Of a DNA stretch of 64,000 bases, positions 16,342-24,581 are shown piece after piece (positions within the stretch are counted from its first letter, which is position 1; each line of letters opens with the position of its first letter). The stretch comes from Peptoclostridium litorale DSM 5388. GTDB taxonomy: Bacteria > Bacillota > Clostridia > Peptostreptococcales > Peptostreptococcaceae. The position numbers and the translations under genes are program-made. The stretch covers positions 62,001 to 126,000 of the forward strand of contig NZ_FSRH01000008.1 in NCBI RefSeq assembly GCF_900141635.1. Reading direction: 5' to 3'. The notes beneath the pieces were generated by a model. It searched no databases. It was not told where the DNA came from and saw nothing but the letters and a program-made list of their open reading frames with translations.

Positions 16342-18663
16342 ATGGCTGAAAGATATGGATTCTTTGACTCGATAGAGGGCGAGGACGAACGCTATTACAC
16401 CGCAGATGAATTTGCAAAATTTTTCAACAGGGTAATAAGCACAGGGATTTTAAATGGTGGGGAAAATCTGCAGGTTGTCTGCACTGGCAGCGACATGAAT
16501 GTGCAGATAAAAACAGGCTGTGCATGGATGCTGGGCTATCAATACGAAATTGAAACAGATGCACTAAACATGCCTATTGATACAGCAGATCCGGCGATGG
16601 ACAGAATAGATCGAATTGTTGTCCGCCTGGATAAGAGGCTAGAAAACAGATATATAAAAGCCTTTGTGCTGAAGGGAGTCCCGGCAGAAACGCCAATTGC
16701 TCCTGCACTTACAAGAGATGAAAATGTATATGAGATATCGCTGGCACAAATCAAAGTCATTGCAGGGAAAAGCTTTATAGAACAGGCCGAAATCACAGAT
16801 GAAAGACTGAATGATGAGGTTTGTGGTTTGGCAAATTCACTTATAAAAGCTGACCCTACTGAAATTTTCAATCAATTCAATGACTACTTAACAACATATA
16901 AGACAACAAAAGATGCAGAGTACAACACATGGGAAACTTCAAAACAGCAGGCATATGATTCCTACATTGCTTCGATTCAATCTGCTTGGAATACGTGGTT
17001 TGGGAGCCAGCAGACGGAAGGCTTTGTCATGCAATCAGAGAAAGGGGCTCCTGGGGGAGTTGCCGAACTTGATTTAGAGACAGGTAAAGTTAAGCCAGAG
17101 CAGCTACCCGACATGAATTATGCTGAGTTAGATGAAGCAAAGCAAGTCAAGGATGAAAACTTGAAAAATGTGAAAAAACTTATTTTCACAGGCAAGTCAA
17201 ATGCTCAATTGCCAGCAAACATTCCTGTTTCAATTTCAGGTGAGGGAAAGGTTAAAAGGTTTGCTATTAGCCCTAAATATTCACCAGGCTATAAAGCTGC
17301 GACAGATGCAATTCAAATAAATACAAACACTTATCAATACAACGGAGATTTACTGCCCCTTGAAAATGATAGATTCTTATATGCACATTTTTACACAACC
17401 CAATCAATCCTATTTTGCGGATGCGGCAGAGTATACTTTGACGAAGCTGCAAATGAGCAAAAAGTGGAAAATATTCAGGGCTATACAGTCAATTCTTATG
17501 CATATTATCCTTCCGGGTGTAGATTTATAAGACTCGAAGATGACAGGCTGCTTATAGTCTATGTGAAATATGATAATGGGGCATATAAACTTTTGGGAAG
17601 GTTATTTGCGCTAAATATTGAAGGTAATTCATCAAATACACTATCGTTTTTATCTGATATCGACTTTGGAGTGCTTTTAAGGGATGTTAAATTTGTTGAA
17701 GTTGATGGAAGATTCATTGTTGCAGGTCAGCACGGGAATAGAAGTGAGGTTGTTTTTTATGAAATTTCAATAGATGAAAATGACAATGTTTCTATTTTAG
17801 AAATAGGAAGCCTGTCAAATACGCTTTTAAGTGATTCTGTTTTCGATATGAAGTATGGGCTTGAAAACAACACTTTTATATTAGAGTATTATTTGAGCAG
17901 CCCAAGAGGGGTTTATCTTAGAAAATGCACATTGGGAGAAACATCTATTGACTTTGGAAATCCTTTTACGGTTACAACTTTAGCTGTGTCTAGCTATAGA
18001 GCTGACAGAGATAGGTTTATTGTCCTCCAGCCAGGAATTATAGCGCTGGTTTACACATACAACGGGTATCCTTACATGCGTATTATTAACTTTAATACGT
18101 TATCAATGTCAACATTAAGATATGTAGGTGATTTATCTGGTGGAAACCATACTTTGCTTCAAATAAACAATAGGGAGCTTCTTCTGACTGAGACACAAAC
18201 ATCCTCACCATATACAAAGAGATGGCGCTGCGTGAAATTAATATACACAGAGAATACAGTCACTGACATTAATTTTGTTGGAAGCTACTATAATTCGCCA
18301 GTAGCAGGAAGTGGCATACCAAACTATAGGGTTGTAAAGGGTTCATATCTCTTTTCGCTGCACCCAAACACAACAAACGGGGCATTGCAGTTTAGAGCAT
18401 TTCCATTTGATTTTTCTTTGAATTTTCTTGGCATTTTGCAAAATGATGTTGAGGTTGATTCAACTGCATATGTTGCCATAGAAGGCTTCGTTGCACTGTC
18501 AAATGTTTCATCAATTCCAGGCTCGGCAATCTGTTTAAGCATTTACGGGGAATTCAAAAATCAGGATGATTTGACGAGTGGAGAAAAAGCTTCAGGTGAA
18601 TTTATAGAAGTCGGGAAATTCATTGATTTCTCAGGAACAGCGCTGATAAAAAGTTCGCTGTAA
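16342..18663 (+). CDS. tail-tip appendage / probable receptor-binding protein
   Basis: This 773-residue protein has an N-terminal 170 residues ('MAERYGFFDSIEGEDERYYTADEFAKFF...GGENLQVVCTGSDMNVQIKTGCAWMLGYQY') that match the attachment domain of phage baseplate/tail-appendage proteins. A short helical stalk follows ('YLTTYKTTKDAEYNTWETSKQQAYDSYIASIQSAWNTWF' region). From about residue 250 the sequence turns into repeated beta-strand blocks with no family I recognise, perhaps a beta-propeller or carbohydrate-binding head. From about 17,100 the DNA becomes visibly more AT-rich than the head and tail genes before it, suggesting that the host-binding part was swapped in. Host recognition is an inference from position. 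Confidence 0.7.
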   Translation: MAERYGFFDSIEGEDERYYTADEFAKFFNRVISTGILNGGENLQVVCTGSDMNVQIKTGCAWMLGYQYEIETDALNMPIDTADPAMDRIDRIVVRLDKRLENRYIKAFVLKGVPAETPIAPALTRDENVYEISLAQIKVIAGKSFIEQAEITDERLNDEVCGLANSLIKADPTEIFNQFNDYLTTYKTTKDAEYNTWETSKQQAYDSYIASIQSAWNTWFGSQQTEGFVMQSEKGAPGGVAELDLETGKVKPEQLPDMNYAELDEAKQVKDENLKNVKKLIFTGKSNAQLPANIPVSISGEGKVKRFAISPKYSPGYKAATDAIQINTNTYQYNGDLLPLENDRFLYAHFYTTQSILFCGCGRVYFDEAANEQKVENIQGYTVNSYAYYPSGCRFIRLEDDRLLIVYVKYDNGAYKLLGRLFALNIEGNSSNTLSFLSDIDFGVLLRDVKFVEVDGRFIVAGQHGNRSEVVFYEISIDENDNVSILEIGSLSNTLLSDSVFDMKYGLENNTFILEYYLSSPRGVYLRKCTLGETSIDFGNPFTVTTLAVSSYRADRDRFIVLQPGIIALVYTYNGYPYMRIINFNTLSMSTLRYVGDLSGGNHTLLQINNRELLLTETQTSSPYTKRWRCVKLIYTENTVTDINFVGSYYNSPVAGSGIPNYRVVKGSYLFSLHPNTTNGALQFRAFPFDFSLNFLGILQNDVEVDSTAYVAIEGFVALSNVSSIPGSAICLSIYGEFKNQDDLTSGEKASGEFIEVGKFIDFSGTALIKSSL

Positions 18664-18684
18664 ATAATAAAGGAGGCATGGAGC

Positions 18685-19017
18685 ATGGACATACTGATTA
18701 ATAAAACTGACAATGTTGTTATCGACATAGGAAGCATAAAGCCTGCCCAAGAAGGGTTTGAGGTTACTTCTGGATATTTCTCAGAAAAAACGCTATATTT
18801 AAATCTACAGGAAGAACTTACTTTAATCGCAGATGTAATTGTACCTGATGGAGCGGTCCCTTCAAAATTTATATATCAAAATGGCAACTTTGAGGTTAAT
18901 CAAAATTATAAAGAATATGAAAATCCTGAAAAGAAAATTGAATCCTTGGAAAAAGATATTCAAGGGCTTCAAAACGCAATAACAGAGCTTACAATGCTAA
19001 TGGCAGAGCCTCAGTAA
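18685..19017 (+). CDS. small tail-region protein with C-terminal coiled coil
   Basis: This is a 110-residue protein. The N-terminal 75 residues look beta-rich, and the last 35 (EKKIESLEKDIQGLQNAITELTMLM) form a coiled coil. Small genes of this layout follow tail-fibre genes in many Firmicutes prophages (XkdW-like position). The ribosome site is AAAGGAGGCA. A specific function cannot be given. Confidence 0.6.
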   Translation: MDILINKTDNVVIDIGSIKPAQEGFEVTSGYFSEKTLYLNLQEELTLIADVIVPDGAVPSKFIYQNGNFEVNQNYKEYENPEKKIESLEKDIQGLQNAITELTMLMAEPQ

Positions 19018-19070
19018 AGGGGCGTTTTTTAATGCTTAAATTCATAAAATTCATAAAGGAGATGGTTTGT

Positions 19071-19238
19071 ATGTTTCAATTTACAAAAGATTCGGCAGTG
19101 GTAAGGGATGCATGGGTTCCGCTAATACTAGCAGGCAAAAGGACACTGGCAGAAGTGCCAACGGCATTCAATCTGAAGGCTGCAGTTGAAGCAGTTCTTG
19201 CGGAAATCGTCGCACCTGCAACATCAGAAGAAAAATAA
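19071..19238 (+). CDS. small tail-region protein, function unknown
   Basis: This 55-residue protein begins MFQFTKDSAVVRDAWVPLIL. The ATG at 19071 is chosen because AAAGGAGATGG lies directly before it. The in-frame ATG at 19032 has no good ribosome site. The sequence 'VVRDAWVPLILAGKRTLAEVPTAFNLKAAVEAVL' resembles the tiny XkdX-type genes that sit just before lysis genes in Bacillus and Clostridium prophages. No known activity. Confidence 0.6.
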   Translation: MFQFTKDSAVVRDAWVPLILAGKRTLAEVPTAFNLKAAVEAVLAEIVAPATSEEK

Positions 19239-19242
19239 TCGA

Positions 19243-19267
19243 AGGGGGCGGATATTGCGCCCCTGTT
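19243..19267 (+). terminator. GC-rich hairpin with weak T tract
   Basis: AGGGGGCG and CGCCCCT-type arms pair around a GATATTG loop and are followed by TGTTTTAC. It could be a partial terminator or an RNA-processing hairpin between the tail appendage genes and the gp37-like gene. Confidence 0.5.
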
Positions 19268-19287
19268 TTACTTAAAGGGGTGAACGT

Positions 19288-20385
19288 ATGAAGCCTATCA
19301 GAATTTTAACGCCTGACCTGGAACTTGTAGGGGAGATAGACAATTACAGTTCTCTTGTTTTTTGCAGGAAATATCATGCTCCAGGTGAATTTCAGTTGGT
19401 TACGAACATAAAGGTTCAAAATGCACAGGCTCTTCAAAAAAACAACTTTATTATGCTTGGGGCTGACAAAAACAAAGTAGGGATAATACGGCATAGGGAG
19501 ATCGGTACAAATGAAAAGGGAGAAGAAATTCTCCAAATCAAAGGATACGCCCTTGGACATATTATGAGCCAGCGTATTACTATCCCACCTGATGGCCAAG
19601 CACAAGACATACAGGAAGCAGATGCAGAAACTGTTATGAAACACTATGTCCAGAGGAACTGCCTGGACGTGCCCGGCATGGAGTTTTCAAACTTAGTTGT
19701 AGCTGAAAATCAGCACAGAGCAGGAATAATAAAATGGCAGAGTAGATACAAGAATCTATCGGAAGAACTTGAAAAAATCAGTAAGGTTTCAGGTCTTGGG
19801 TGGGGCGTGCATATTGATTCTAACCTGAATAAGTGGATATTTGATGTGTACATGGGGAAAAATCTTTCTGTAAATCAGCAGATAAATCCGCCGGTGATTT
19901 TTTCACCTGAATTTGACAATATTGATTCTCAAGACTTAACGGACAGTTTGATAGGATATTTTAATTTTGCCATTGTAGGGGGTAAAGGCGAAGGAGCTGC
20001 AAGGGAAATCGTAGCGGTAGGAACTGAGGCTACTGGCCTTGACAGATATGTAACCTTTATTGATGCGAGAGATATTGAGGATAGTGAAGACCTTCAAGAA
20101 AGGGGTATGGCAAAACTTTTAGAATATGAGAAAATCACATCTTTCAATTCAAAGATATCACAAAGCGGACCGTTTAAATACGAAAAAGACTGGAACCTGG
20201 GTGATGTGGTTACGGTTCAAAATAAGTCTTGGGGAATCACCATGGATGTTAGGGTTACGCAGGTGGAGGAAATCTATGAGGAAGAGGGGTTTAAATTAAA
20301 AGCTACCTTTGGGGAGGGGATTCCGACTTTGATTCAAAAGATAAGGTCCTCGCTTTCAGATCTGAATGTGGAGAGCACAAAATAA
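19288..20385 (+). CDS. tail protein, siphovirus ReqiPepy6 gp37-like
   Basis: This is a 365-residue baseplate hub protein of the type annotated as 'ReqiPepy6 Gp37-like', related to the N-terminal part of tail-associated lysins. Features are 'MKPIRILTPDLELVGEIDNYSSLVFCRKYHAPGEFQL', 'NKVGIIRHREI', 'LQIKGYALGHIMSQR', 'YVQRNC', 'RYKNLSEELEKISKVSGLGW', and the C-terminal 'DWNLGDVVTVQNKSWGITMDVRVTQVEE'. It normally follows the Dit gene. Here the appendage gene and two small genes intervene. No peptidase domain is present. Ribosome site AAAGGGGTGAA. Confidence 0.82.
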   Translation: MKPIRILTPDLELVGEIDNYSSLVFCRKYHAPGEFQLVTNIKVQNAQALQKNNFIMLGADKNKVGIIRHREIGTNEKGEEILQIKGYALGHIMSQRITIPPDGQAQDIQEADAETVMKHYVQRNCLDVPGMEFSNLVVAENQHRAGIIKWQSRYKNLSEELEKISKVSGLGWGVHIDSNLNKWIFDVYMGKNLSVNQQINPPVIFSPEFDNIDSQDLTDSLIGYFNFAIVGGKGEGAAREIVAVGTEATGLDRYVTFIDARDIEDSEDLQERGMAKLLEYEKITSFNSKISQSGPFKYEKDWNLGDVVTVQNKSWGITMDVRVTQVEEIYEEEGFKLKATFGEGIPTLIQKIRSSLSDLNVESTK

Positions 20386-20405
20386 TATAGACAAGGGGAA
20401 AGCGT

Positions 20406-20660
20406 ATGGAAAATGGAGTATGTATGGAGAAACACAAAAGAGTGGATGAAAAACTAGAAACACACGATAAAAGGCTAAATAACCACTCAAACAGGATAGA
20501 TAAACTGGAACAAAACAATGCGGAAATGAAAGAGAAACTCAGCGGATTGATAGACAAGCTTGGAGCTTTGAACACGACATTGAAGTGGTTCATAGGCTTG
20601 ATGGTAGGATCCTTTGTAAGCTTCTTTTTTTATGCTGTACAAAACAACATTTTTAGATAA
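20406..20660 (+). CDS. XhlA-like lysis/membrane protein
   Basis: This 84-residue protein has a charged coiled coil for about 60 residues (KLETHDKRLNNHSNRIDKLEQNN...) and one C-terminal membrane helix (LKWFIGLMVGSFVSFFFYAV). This matches the haemolysin XhlA layout of the PBSX lysis cassette, where XhlA acts with a holin. The holin and endolysin genes follow. The ATG at 20406 has AAGGGGAAA upstream. A second in-frame ATG at 20424 is possible. Confidence 0.75.
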   Translation: MENGVCMEKHKRVDEKLETHDKRLNNHSNRIDKLEQNNAEMKEKLSGLIDKLGALNTTLKWFIGLMVGSFVSFFFYAVQNNIFR

Positions 20661-20673
20661 GGAGGGAATCGGT

Positions 20674-20913
20674 ATGGATAACATGGAGATATACGGTGTT
20701 ATGGCGGTTCCGCTAATCACCGGTCTTGTCCAGACGGCAACCAGTGTGGGGCTGTCTAAAAAATATGCGCCACTGGTTTCGCTAGGAGCGGGAATGTACA
20801 TAGGAGCCGTTGGGTTTGCAAACGGCAATCTCACAAAGGGAATTATCGTAGGGGCAGCCATAGGGCTTTCAGCTTCAGGGTTTTATAGCGCTGTCAGGAT
20901 GCCGGGAAAATAA
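20674..20913 (+). CDS. phage holin
   Basis: This is a 79-residue hydrophobic protein starting at the ATG after AAGGAGGGAAT. It has three weak to moderate membrane segments (YGVMAVPLITGLVQTATSV, APLVSLGAGMYIGAVGFA, GIIVGAAIGLSASGFYSAV) and a short basic C terminus. Size, hydropathy and its place between the XhlA-like gene and the endolysin gene make holin the best call. The topology class is uncertain. Confidence 0.78.
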   Translation: MDNMEIYGVMAVPLITGLVQTATSVGLSKKYAPLVSLGAGMYIGAVGFANGNLTKGIIVGAAIGLSASGFYSAVRMPGK

Positions 20914-20928
20914 AGGGAGGAAAACAAT

Positions 20929-21327
20929 ATGTATAAAGTAATGAAAAACATCCATATATCAGATCATTTCACGATAGCAGAATTTACATGCAATGATGGA
21001 TCTGGAGAGGTTATATACTCAAGGCATCTGATAGAGCTGCTTGAAAAAATCAGAGTTAAGGTCGGTAAGCCTATAATAATCAATTCTGGATATAGGAATC
21101 CAGGCTATAATAGGAAAGTTGGAGGCAGTCCCAAAAGTCAGCATATGCTTGGAACAGCAGCGGATATAAGGATAAAAGGACTTAGTTCAAAAGCGGTTGC
21201 AGATATAGCAATAGAATGTGGGGCAAGAGGAGTTGGTGTATATGACACTTTTACACATGTGGATGTCAGATACGAACCTAAAAATGTAAATAAGGGATAT
21301 GATTTTTGGGATATGAGGACAAAATAA
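20929..21327 (+). CDS. endolysin, peptidase M15 (VanY/DD-carboxypeptidase-like)
   Basis: This 132-residue protein is a compact Peptidase_M15_3 domain that cleaves peptidoglycan peptides. The N-terminal 'ISDHFTIAEFTCND' is typical. Zinc ligands are H72 (SQHMLGTAAD), D79 and H110 (FTHVDVR). 'IIINSGYRNPGYNRKVGG' carries the substrate-binding Arg. There is no separate cell-wall-binding domain, so it is shorter than most endolysins. Ribosome site AAAGGGAGGAAA. A terminator follows at once, closing the late operon. Confidence 0.88.
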   Translation: MYKVMKNIHISDHFTIAEFTCNDGSGEVIYSRHLIELLEKIRVKVGKPIIINSGYRNPGYNRKVGGSPKSQHMLGTAADIRIKGLSSKAVADIAIECGARGVGVYDTFTHVDVRYEPKNVNKGYDFWDMRTK

Positions 21328-21329
21328 TA

Positions 21330-21357
21330 AAAAGCCTGGAGAGATTCCCGGCTTTTT
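21330..21357 (+). terminator. terminator at the end of the phage late operon
   Basis: AAAAGCC and GGCTTTT arms pair, with one internal mismatch, around GGAGAGATTCC and run into TTTTT. It begins right after the endolysin stop codon. Confidence 0.75.
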
Positions 21358-21397
21358 AGATTATGTATGATAGGAATATGATTTTGAATATTTATTT

Positions 21398-22129
21398 TCA
21401 AGATCTTTGTCTTGTTTCTTTTTTTAAATCATAATACATATCGTTTAACAATTCATAAAAAAATGACATATGTTTACTATCCCTATTAATAATATCATCA
21501 AAAATAGGATACATTCCCCAGCGGAATATCATAAAAAATCCAATAAACATGACTATAATAACAATAATATAGATAAACATAGTGATTGCAGATTCTAAAT
21601 TTTTAGTAATGGCAGGATTAAATATGCTATTGAAAAAACTATTACATAAAGATATGATTAAAGCTCCAAAAAAAGAAGGTAAAATTGGAAATTTTGTTTT
21701 TAATTTTTCAGATTCTTTGAATGCTATATTTGATAATCTTTTAATTTCACCTGCACTAACTTCCTCTCCATTTTCTCTTAGATACTTCAATATTTCATTT
21801 TTTCGATGTTTATTTATTTCTCTTAAAACTCTAGGGGTATTCCAAAATGTAGCATTTGAAGATATACCATATATTTCATTAACAATTTTTTTTGTTTTGC
21901 TATTGAGTAATATAAATAATACAAAAGATAGTATTGCGTAAGGCAAAATTATTTTATTAACAAATATTTTTTCGGAAAGTTCGTTGCTGAATATTAATCT
22001 GAAAACAAAAAGCACAGTAAAAATGAATGGAGTTGATAGAATTGCAAAATATAAACTTTTCACATGTTTAAATACAAGGTTGTAAATACCAAGTTCTTTT
22101 TTATAAAAATTGAAAATTTCATATAGCAT
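21398..22129 (-). CDS. multi-pass membrane protein, function unknown
   Basis: This 243-residue protein has an ATG preceded by GGAGG. Four membrane segments are seen near residues 27-47, 59-76, 149-169 and 181-203. Between the second and third lies a soluble, charged loop of about 70 residues containing 'EINKHRKNEILKYLRENGEEVSAGEIKRLSNIAF', which could form a small helical domain. The gene is markedly AT-rich, opposite in direction to the lysis genes, and divergent from the STAS/GHKL operon, with which it shares a 379-base promoter region. Such cargo position suggests lysogenic conversion or exclusion, but no family is recognised. Confidence 0.6.
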   Translation of the reverse strand: MLYEIFNFYKKELGIYNLVFKHVKSLYFAILSTPFIFTVLFVFRLIFSNELSEKIFVNKIILPYAILSFVLFILLNSKTKKIVNEIYGISSNATFWNTPRVLREINKHRKNEILKYLRENGEEVSAGEIKRLSNIAFKESEKLKTKFPILPSFFGALIISLCNSFFNSIFNPAITKNLESAITMFIYIIVIIVMFIGFFMIFRWGMYPIFDDIINRDSKHMSFFYELLNDMYYDLKKETRQRS

Positions 22130-22508
22130 AAAAAACCTCCACTAGATATACGTATGTTTAAGATATAGTATGTCATTAAATGCGATAATTTACAAGTTTT
22201 GTAGAACTTGTATTTAATACGAGGTTTTTAAAAATCTCAAGAGGACAAGGAAGTTATTTTTTCTGTACTGGAAATAAATATTTCCTGTATAGTTATTTAA
22301 TTATGATATAAAAAGTCGAATTTACCCAAGCGAAAATGAAATAACAGCATATGTTTTTGAGTTGCAAATTACAAATATATTACAATGAAACAAGATTATT
22401 TCTATAATTGTCCTTTTTAGGGTATAATTCATATGGTTAAAATAAGTTTAACAACATATTCATCAAATTATTAGTTATAATAGAAATAAGTTAAAAGAAG
22501 GAGTTCTT
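22130..22508. promoter_or_regulatory. divergent AT-rich promoter region of the cargo genes
   Basis: These 379 bases hold no gene. TATAAT hexamers on the + strand at 22423-22428 and 22476-22481 could serve as -10 boxes for the downstream operon, but neither has a good -35 at proper spacing. The AT content is very high throughout. The operon start has AGAAGGAG before its ATG. Confidence 0.4.
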
Positions 22509-23390
22509 ATGCCTAAATATGTTTATAAATTTAGTGAAACAAATTTAAACAATACAAAAAATACTTACATAGAATTAACTGAGTTTCAAAACAAATTACT
22601 TAATTGCAATAAATCTAACATAGTTTTAGACCTATCAAATATTAAATTTATTTCACCTAATGCACTTAACATTATAGTTGGCACTGTTGAAGAATGCAGG
22701 AAGAAAAAAAAGATAGTAAAATATGATTTATCTGAAGTAAATCCTGAAGTATTAAGTTTTTTAATAAGTTCGAATTTTATTGCAAATGAGTATTCAATAA
22801 AGATAACAATTAAAGATGAAGATATTTGTTTTAAAATTTGGACATATGATGAAATATTTAATGATGAAATATTAGACGAATATGTAAGCGATGTAATAGA
22901 AAAGACGCACATGAAAATGGATTACAAAGTAAAAGATAAATTGTATACAAATTTGACAGAGATTATTGCAAATGCTGGTTATCATTCTGGAAATAAAAAC
23001 GATGGATTTTATTCATGTGGTAGATATTTGCCAAACCAAGAAGTTATGCATTTTGGGTTTTATGATACTGGTGTAGGAATCGTTGAGAATGTTAGACAAT
23101 TTTTGAATACTCAAGAAAGTGATGAAGCTCTTATGAAGTGGGCTTTACAATTAGGAAATACCACAATAGTTAACGTTGATTATGAAAGAGGATTGGGCCT
23201 TTCGTTTCTAAAAGAATTTGTTCCTTTAAACAAAGGGTATTTGAGAATTATAACTAATGGAATCTACTATCAGCTAGATGAAGATGGAGAACAATTTGAG
23301 ATGTTAAAATACCCTATACAGGGGACATCAATTAATTTACAGATAAATGCAGACGTGAAACATAAGTATACAATGAAAAGGGGTAAATAA
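22509..23390 (+). CDS. STAS-like domain plus GHKL (SpoIIAB/RsbT-type) ATPase
   Basis: This is a 293-residue, two-domain protein. Residues about 15-105 read as a STAS-like domain ('NIVLDLSNIKFISPNALNIIVG'). Residues about 135-285 are a histidine-kinase-type GHKL ATPase. It has the N box E151-x-x-x-N155-A-x-x-H159 as in SpoIIAB/RsbW/RsbT, the G1 box 'FYDTGVGI' (D186, G188, G190), the G2 box 'RGLGL' (227-231), and a late 'GTSINLQI' at 272-279. No phospho-acceptor domain, sensor or membrane segment is seen. Proteins with this ATPase usually act as partner-switching kinases or anti-factors for STAS proteins, and the next gene encodes one. Function is inferred. ATP binding is well supported by motifs. 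Confidence 0.8.
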   Translation: MPKYVYKFSETNLNNTKNTYIELTEFQNKLLNCNKSNIVLDLSNIKFISPNALNIIVGTVEECRKKKKIVKYDLSEVNPEVLSFLISSNFIANEYSIKITIKDEDICFKIWTYDEIFNDEILDEYVSDVIEKTHMKMDYKVKDKLYTNLTEIIANAGYHSGNKNDGFYSCGRYLPNQEVMHFGFYDTGVGIVENVRQFLNTQESDEALMKWALQLGNTTIVNVDYERGLGLSFLKEFVPLNKGYLRIITNGIYYQLDEDGEQFEMLKYPIQGTSINLQINADVKHKYTMKRGK

Positions 23391-23391
23391 T

Positions 23392-23718
23392 ATGAAAATA
23401 ATAATAAAGGAAATCTCTTCAATAGCGATATCTAGTAAAAGTGGAATGTTACTTAGACAAAAATTAGAAAAAGCATTGGAATCAAACGAAATTGTAACTA
23501 TTGATTTTTGTGGTGTTGATAAATTTGCATCTATGTATTTTAATGCATCGATAGGTTATGTTGCGCAAAAATTAGGTAGGGAAGAGTTTAACAGAAGGGT
23601 GAAAATAGTAAATATAACAATTAACGGTAAAGAAATAATAAATTCATCAATTGAAAATTCAATTAGTAAAAAAGAATCTTTTGATATTCAAGAAACATTG
23701 AAAGGGTTAGGTGACTAA
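23392..23718 (+). CDS. STAS-like DUF4325 protein
   Basis: This 108-residue protein starts two bases after the ATPase stop, so the two are probably co-translated. The sequence 'SGMLLRQKLEKALESNEIVTIDFCGVDKFASMYFNASIGYVAQKLG' matches the DUF4325 STAS-like pattern (acidic 'IDF-x-GV', then S/F-rich 'F-x-S-x-x-FNASIG'). Ser47, Ser53 and nearby hydroxyl residues are possible phosphorylation sites for the adjacent kinase-like ATPase (inference). It ends in a charged tail. Confidence 0.75.
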   Translation: MKIIIKEISSIAISSKSGMLLRQKLEKALESNEIVTIDFCGVDKFASMYFNASIGYVAQKLGREEFNRRVKIVNITINGKEIINSSIENSISKKESFDIQETLKGLGD

Positions 23719-24300
23719 ATGCACTCTTCGAATGTTGATAACCTCTGTGTGATAAGAAATGAGAAGGTTTTTGTAGATACAAATGTTTTGATATGGACTC
23801 ACTATTCAAAAGCATCGATTAGTGAAAGTGTAAAGGCGTATCAGATGGAAAAATATCCAGATGCAATAGAAACTTTGATAGAAAATAACAATACATTAGT
23901 GACTACAACTTTAAATATTTCTGAATTAATGAGAGTAATAGAAAAGCATGAAATTAATATCGCTAAAGCCAATGATATTAATCTTAAAGATAAATATGAT
24001 AAAGAGATTAGAAACATAAAAAGTGTAAGGGAAGAAATTAAAAAGGAAGTAGAATTAGCAATGAATCAAATAAAATCAATATATAATTGTGTTGAGATAA
24101 GTATAAAAAATTGTGGATTAGACGATTTTATAAAAAAATATTTAGGTGTTAACCTTGATGTTAATGATTTTATGATGATTGAAGAAATGACAAAAAATGA
24201 AATCAAATGGTTTTTATCTGATGATAGTGATTTTACATCATACCCTGATAGCACTAAGTATTTACTTACTGCAAATCATAGGGCACTTCCTCAAAATTAA
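23719..24300 (+). CDS. PIN-domain nuclease
   Basis: This 193-residue protein starts directly after the DUF4325 stop codon. PIN acidic residues are all present: D20 in 'KVFVDTNVLIW' (with N22), E69 in 'LNISELMR', D150 in 'LDVNDFMMIEE' and D168/D169 in 'WFLSDDSDF'. A long charged helical insert (about 75-140) separates the second and third motifs and is not typical of VapC toxins, which are 130 to 140 residues. PIN proteins are usually magnesium-dependent RNases and often toxins. No VapB-like antitoxin lies beside it, so the STAS/ATPase pair could provide control (inference). Confidence 0.8.
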   Translation: MHSSNVDNLCVIRNEKVFVDTNVLIWTHYSKASISESVKAYQMEKYPDAIETLIENNNTLVTTTLNISELMRVIEKHEINIAKANDINLKDKYDKEIRNIKSVREEIKKEVELAMNQIKSIYNCVEISIKNCGLDDFIKKYLGVNLDVNDFMMIEEMTKNEIKWFLSDDSDFTSYPDSTKYLLTANHRALPQN

Positions 24301-24341
24301 ATTGCCAACGCAAAGTTTTGCGTTGGCAAATCGTAGGCAAA
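24301..24341. repeat. hairpin and two phased CGTWGGCAAA repeats
   Basis: Immediately after the PIN gene, TTGCCAACGCAAA and its perfect complement form a 13-base-pair hairpin with a two-base loop (24302-24329). The right arm contains CGTTGGCAAA (24321-24330). CGTAGGCAAA follows exactly 11 bases later (24332-24341). The left arm is the same unit inverted. Repeats phased by one helical turn resemble arm-type sites of tyrosine integrases. Confidence 0.6.
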
Positions 24342-24401
24342 ATGATAATTTAGCCATTGAAATCAAGTGCTTGCAACGATATTTTTTTAAAGTGCCAAGA
24401 C

Positions 24402-24514
24402 GAAGCTAGACACGGTTCAGCATTTGCAGGACTTCTTAAGAGATATTTCGGCTAGTATTTTCAAAGGTTGTAGCGACTGGAAGCTGTTGCTATCGCTGGG
24501 ATAGATAGAATCAC
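24402..24514 (+). pseudogene. possible gene remnant between the repeats
   Basis: An open stretch without a start codon reads 'SAKTKLDTVQHLQDFLRDIS' and continues 'ASIFKGCSDWKLLLSLG' to a stop. Its composition looks protein-like, but I recognise no family and there is no ribosome site. It lies in the 240 bases between the two pairs of phased repeats, so it could be host sequence interrupted by the prophage end. Confidence 0.25.
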
Positions 24515-24581
24515 ACACGAAACAAAAATGTTTTAACCTATTTCACCACATCACAGAATATTATATAATATTCACATCATC

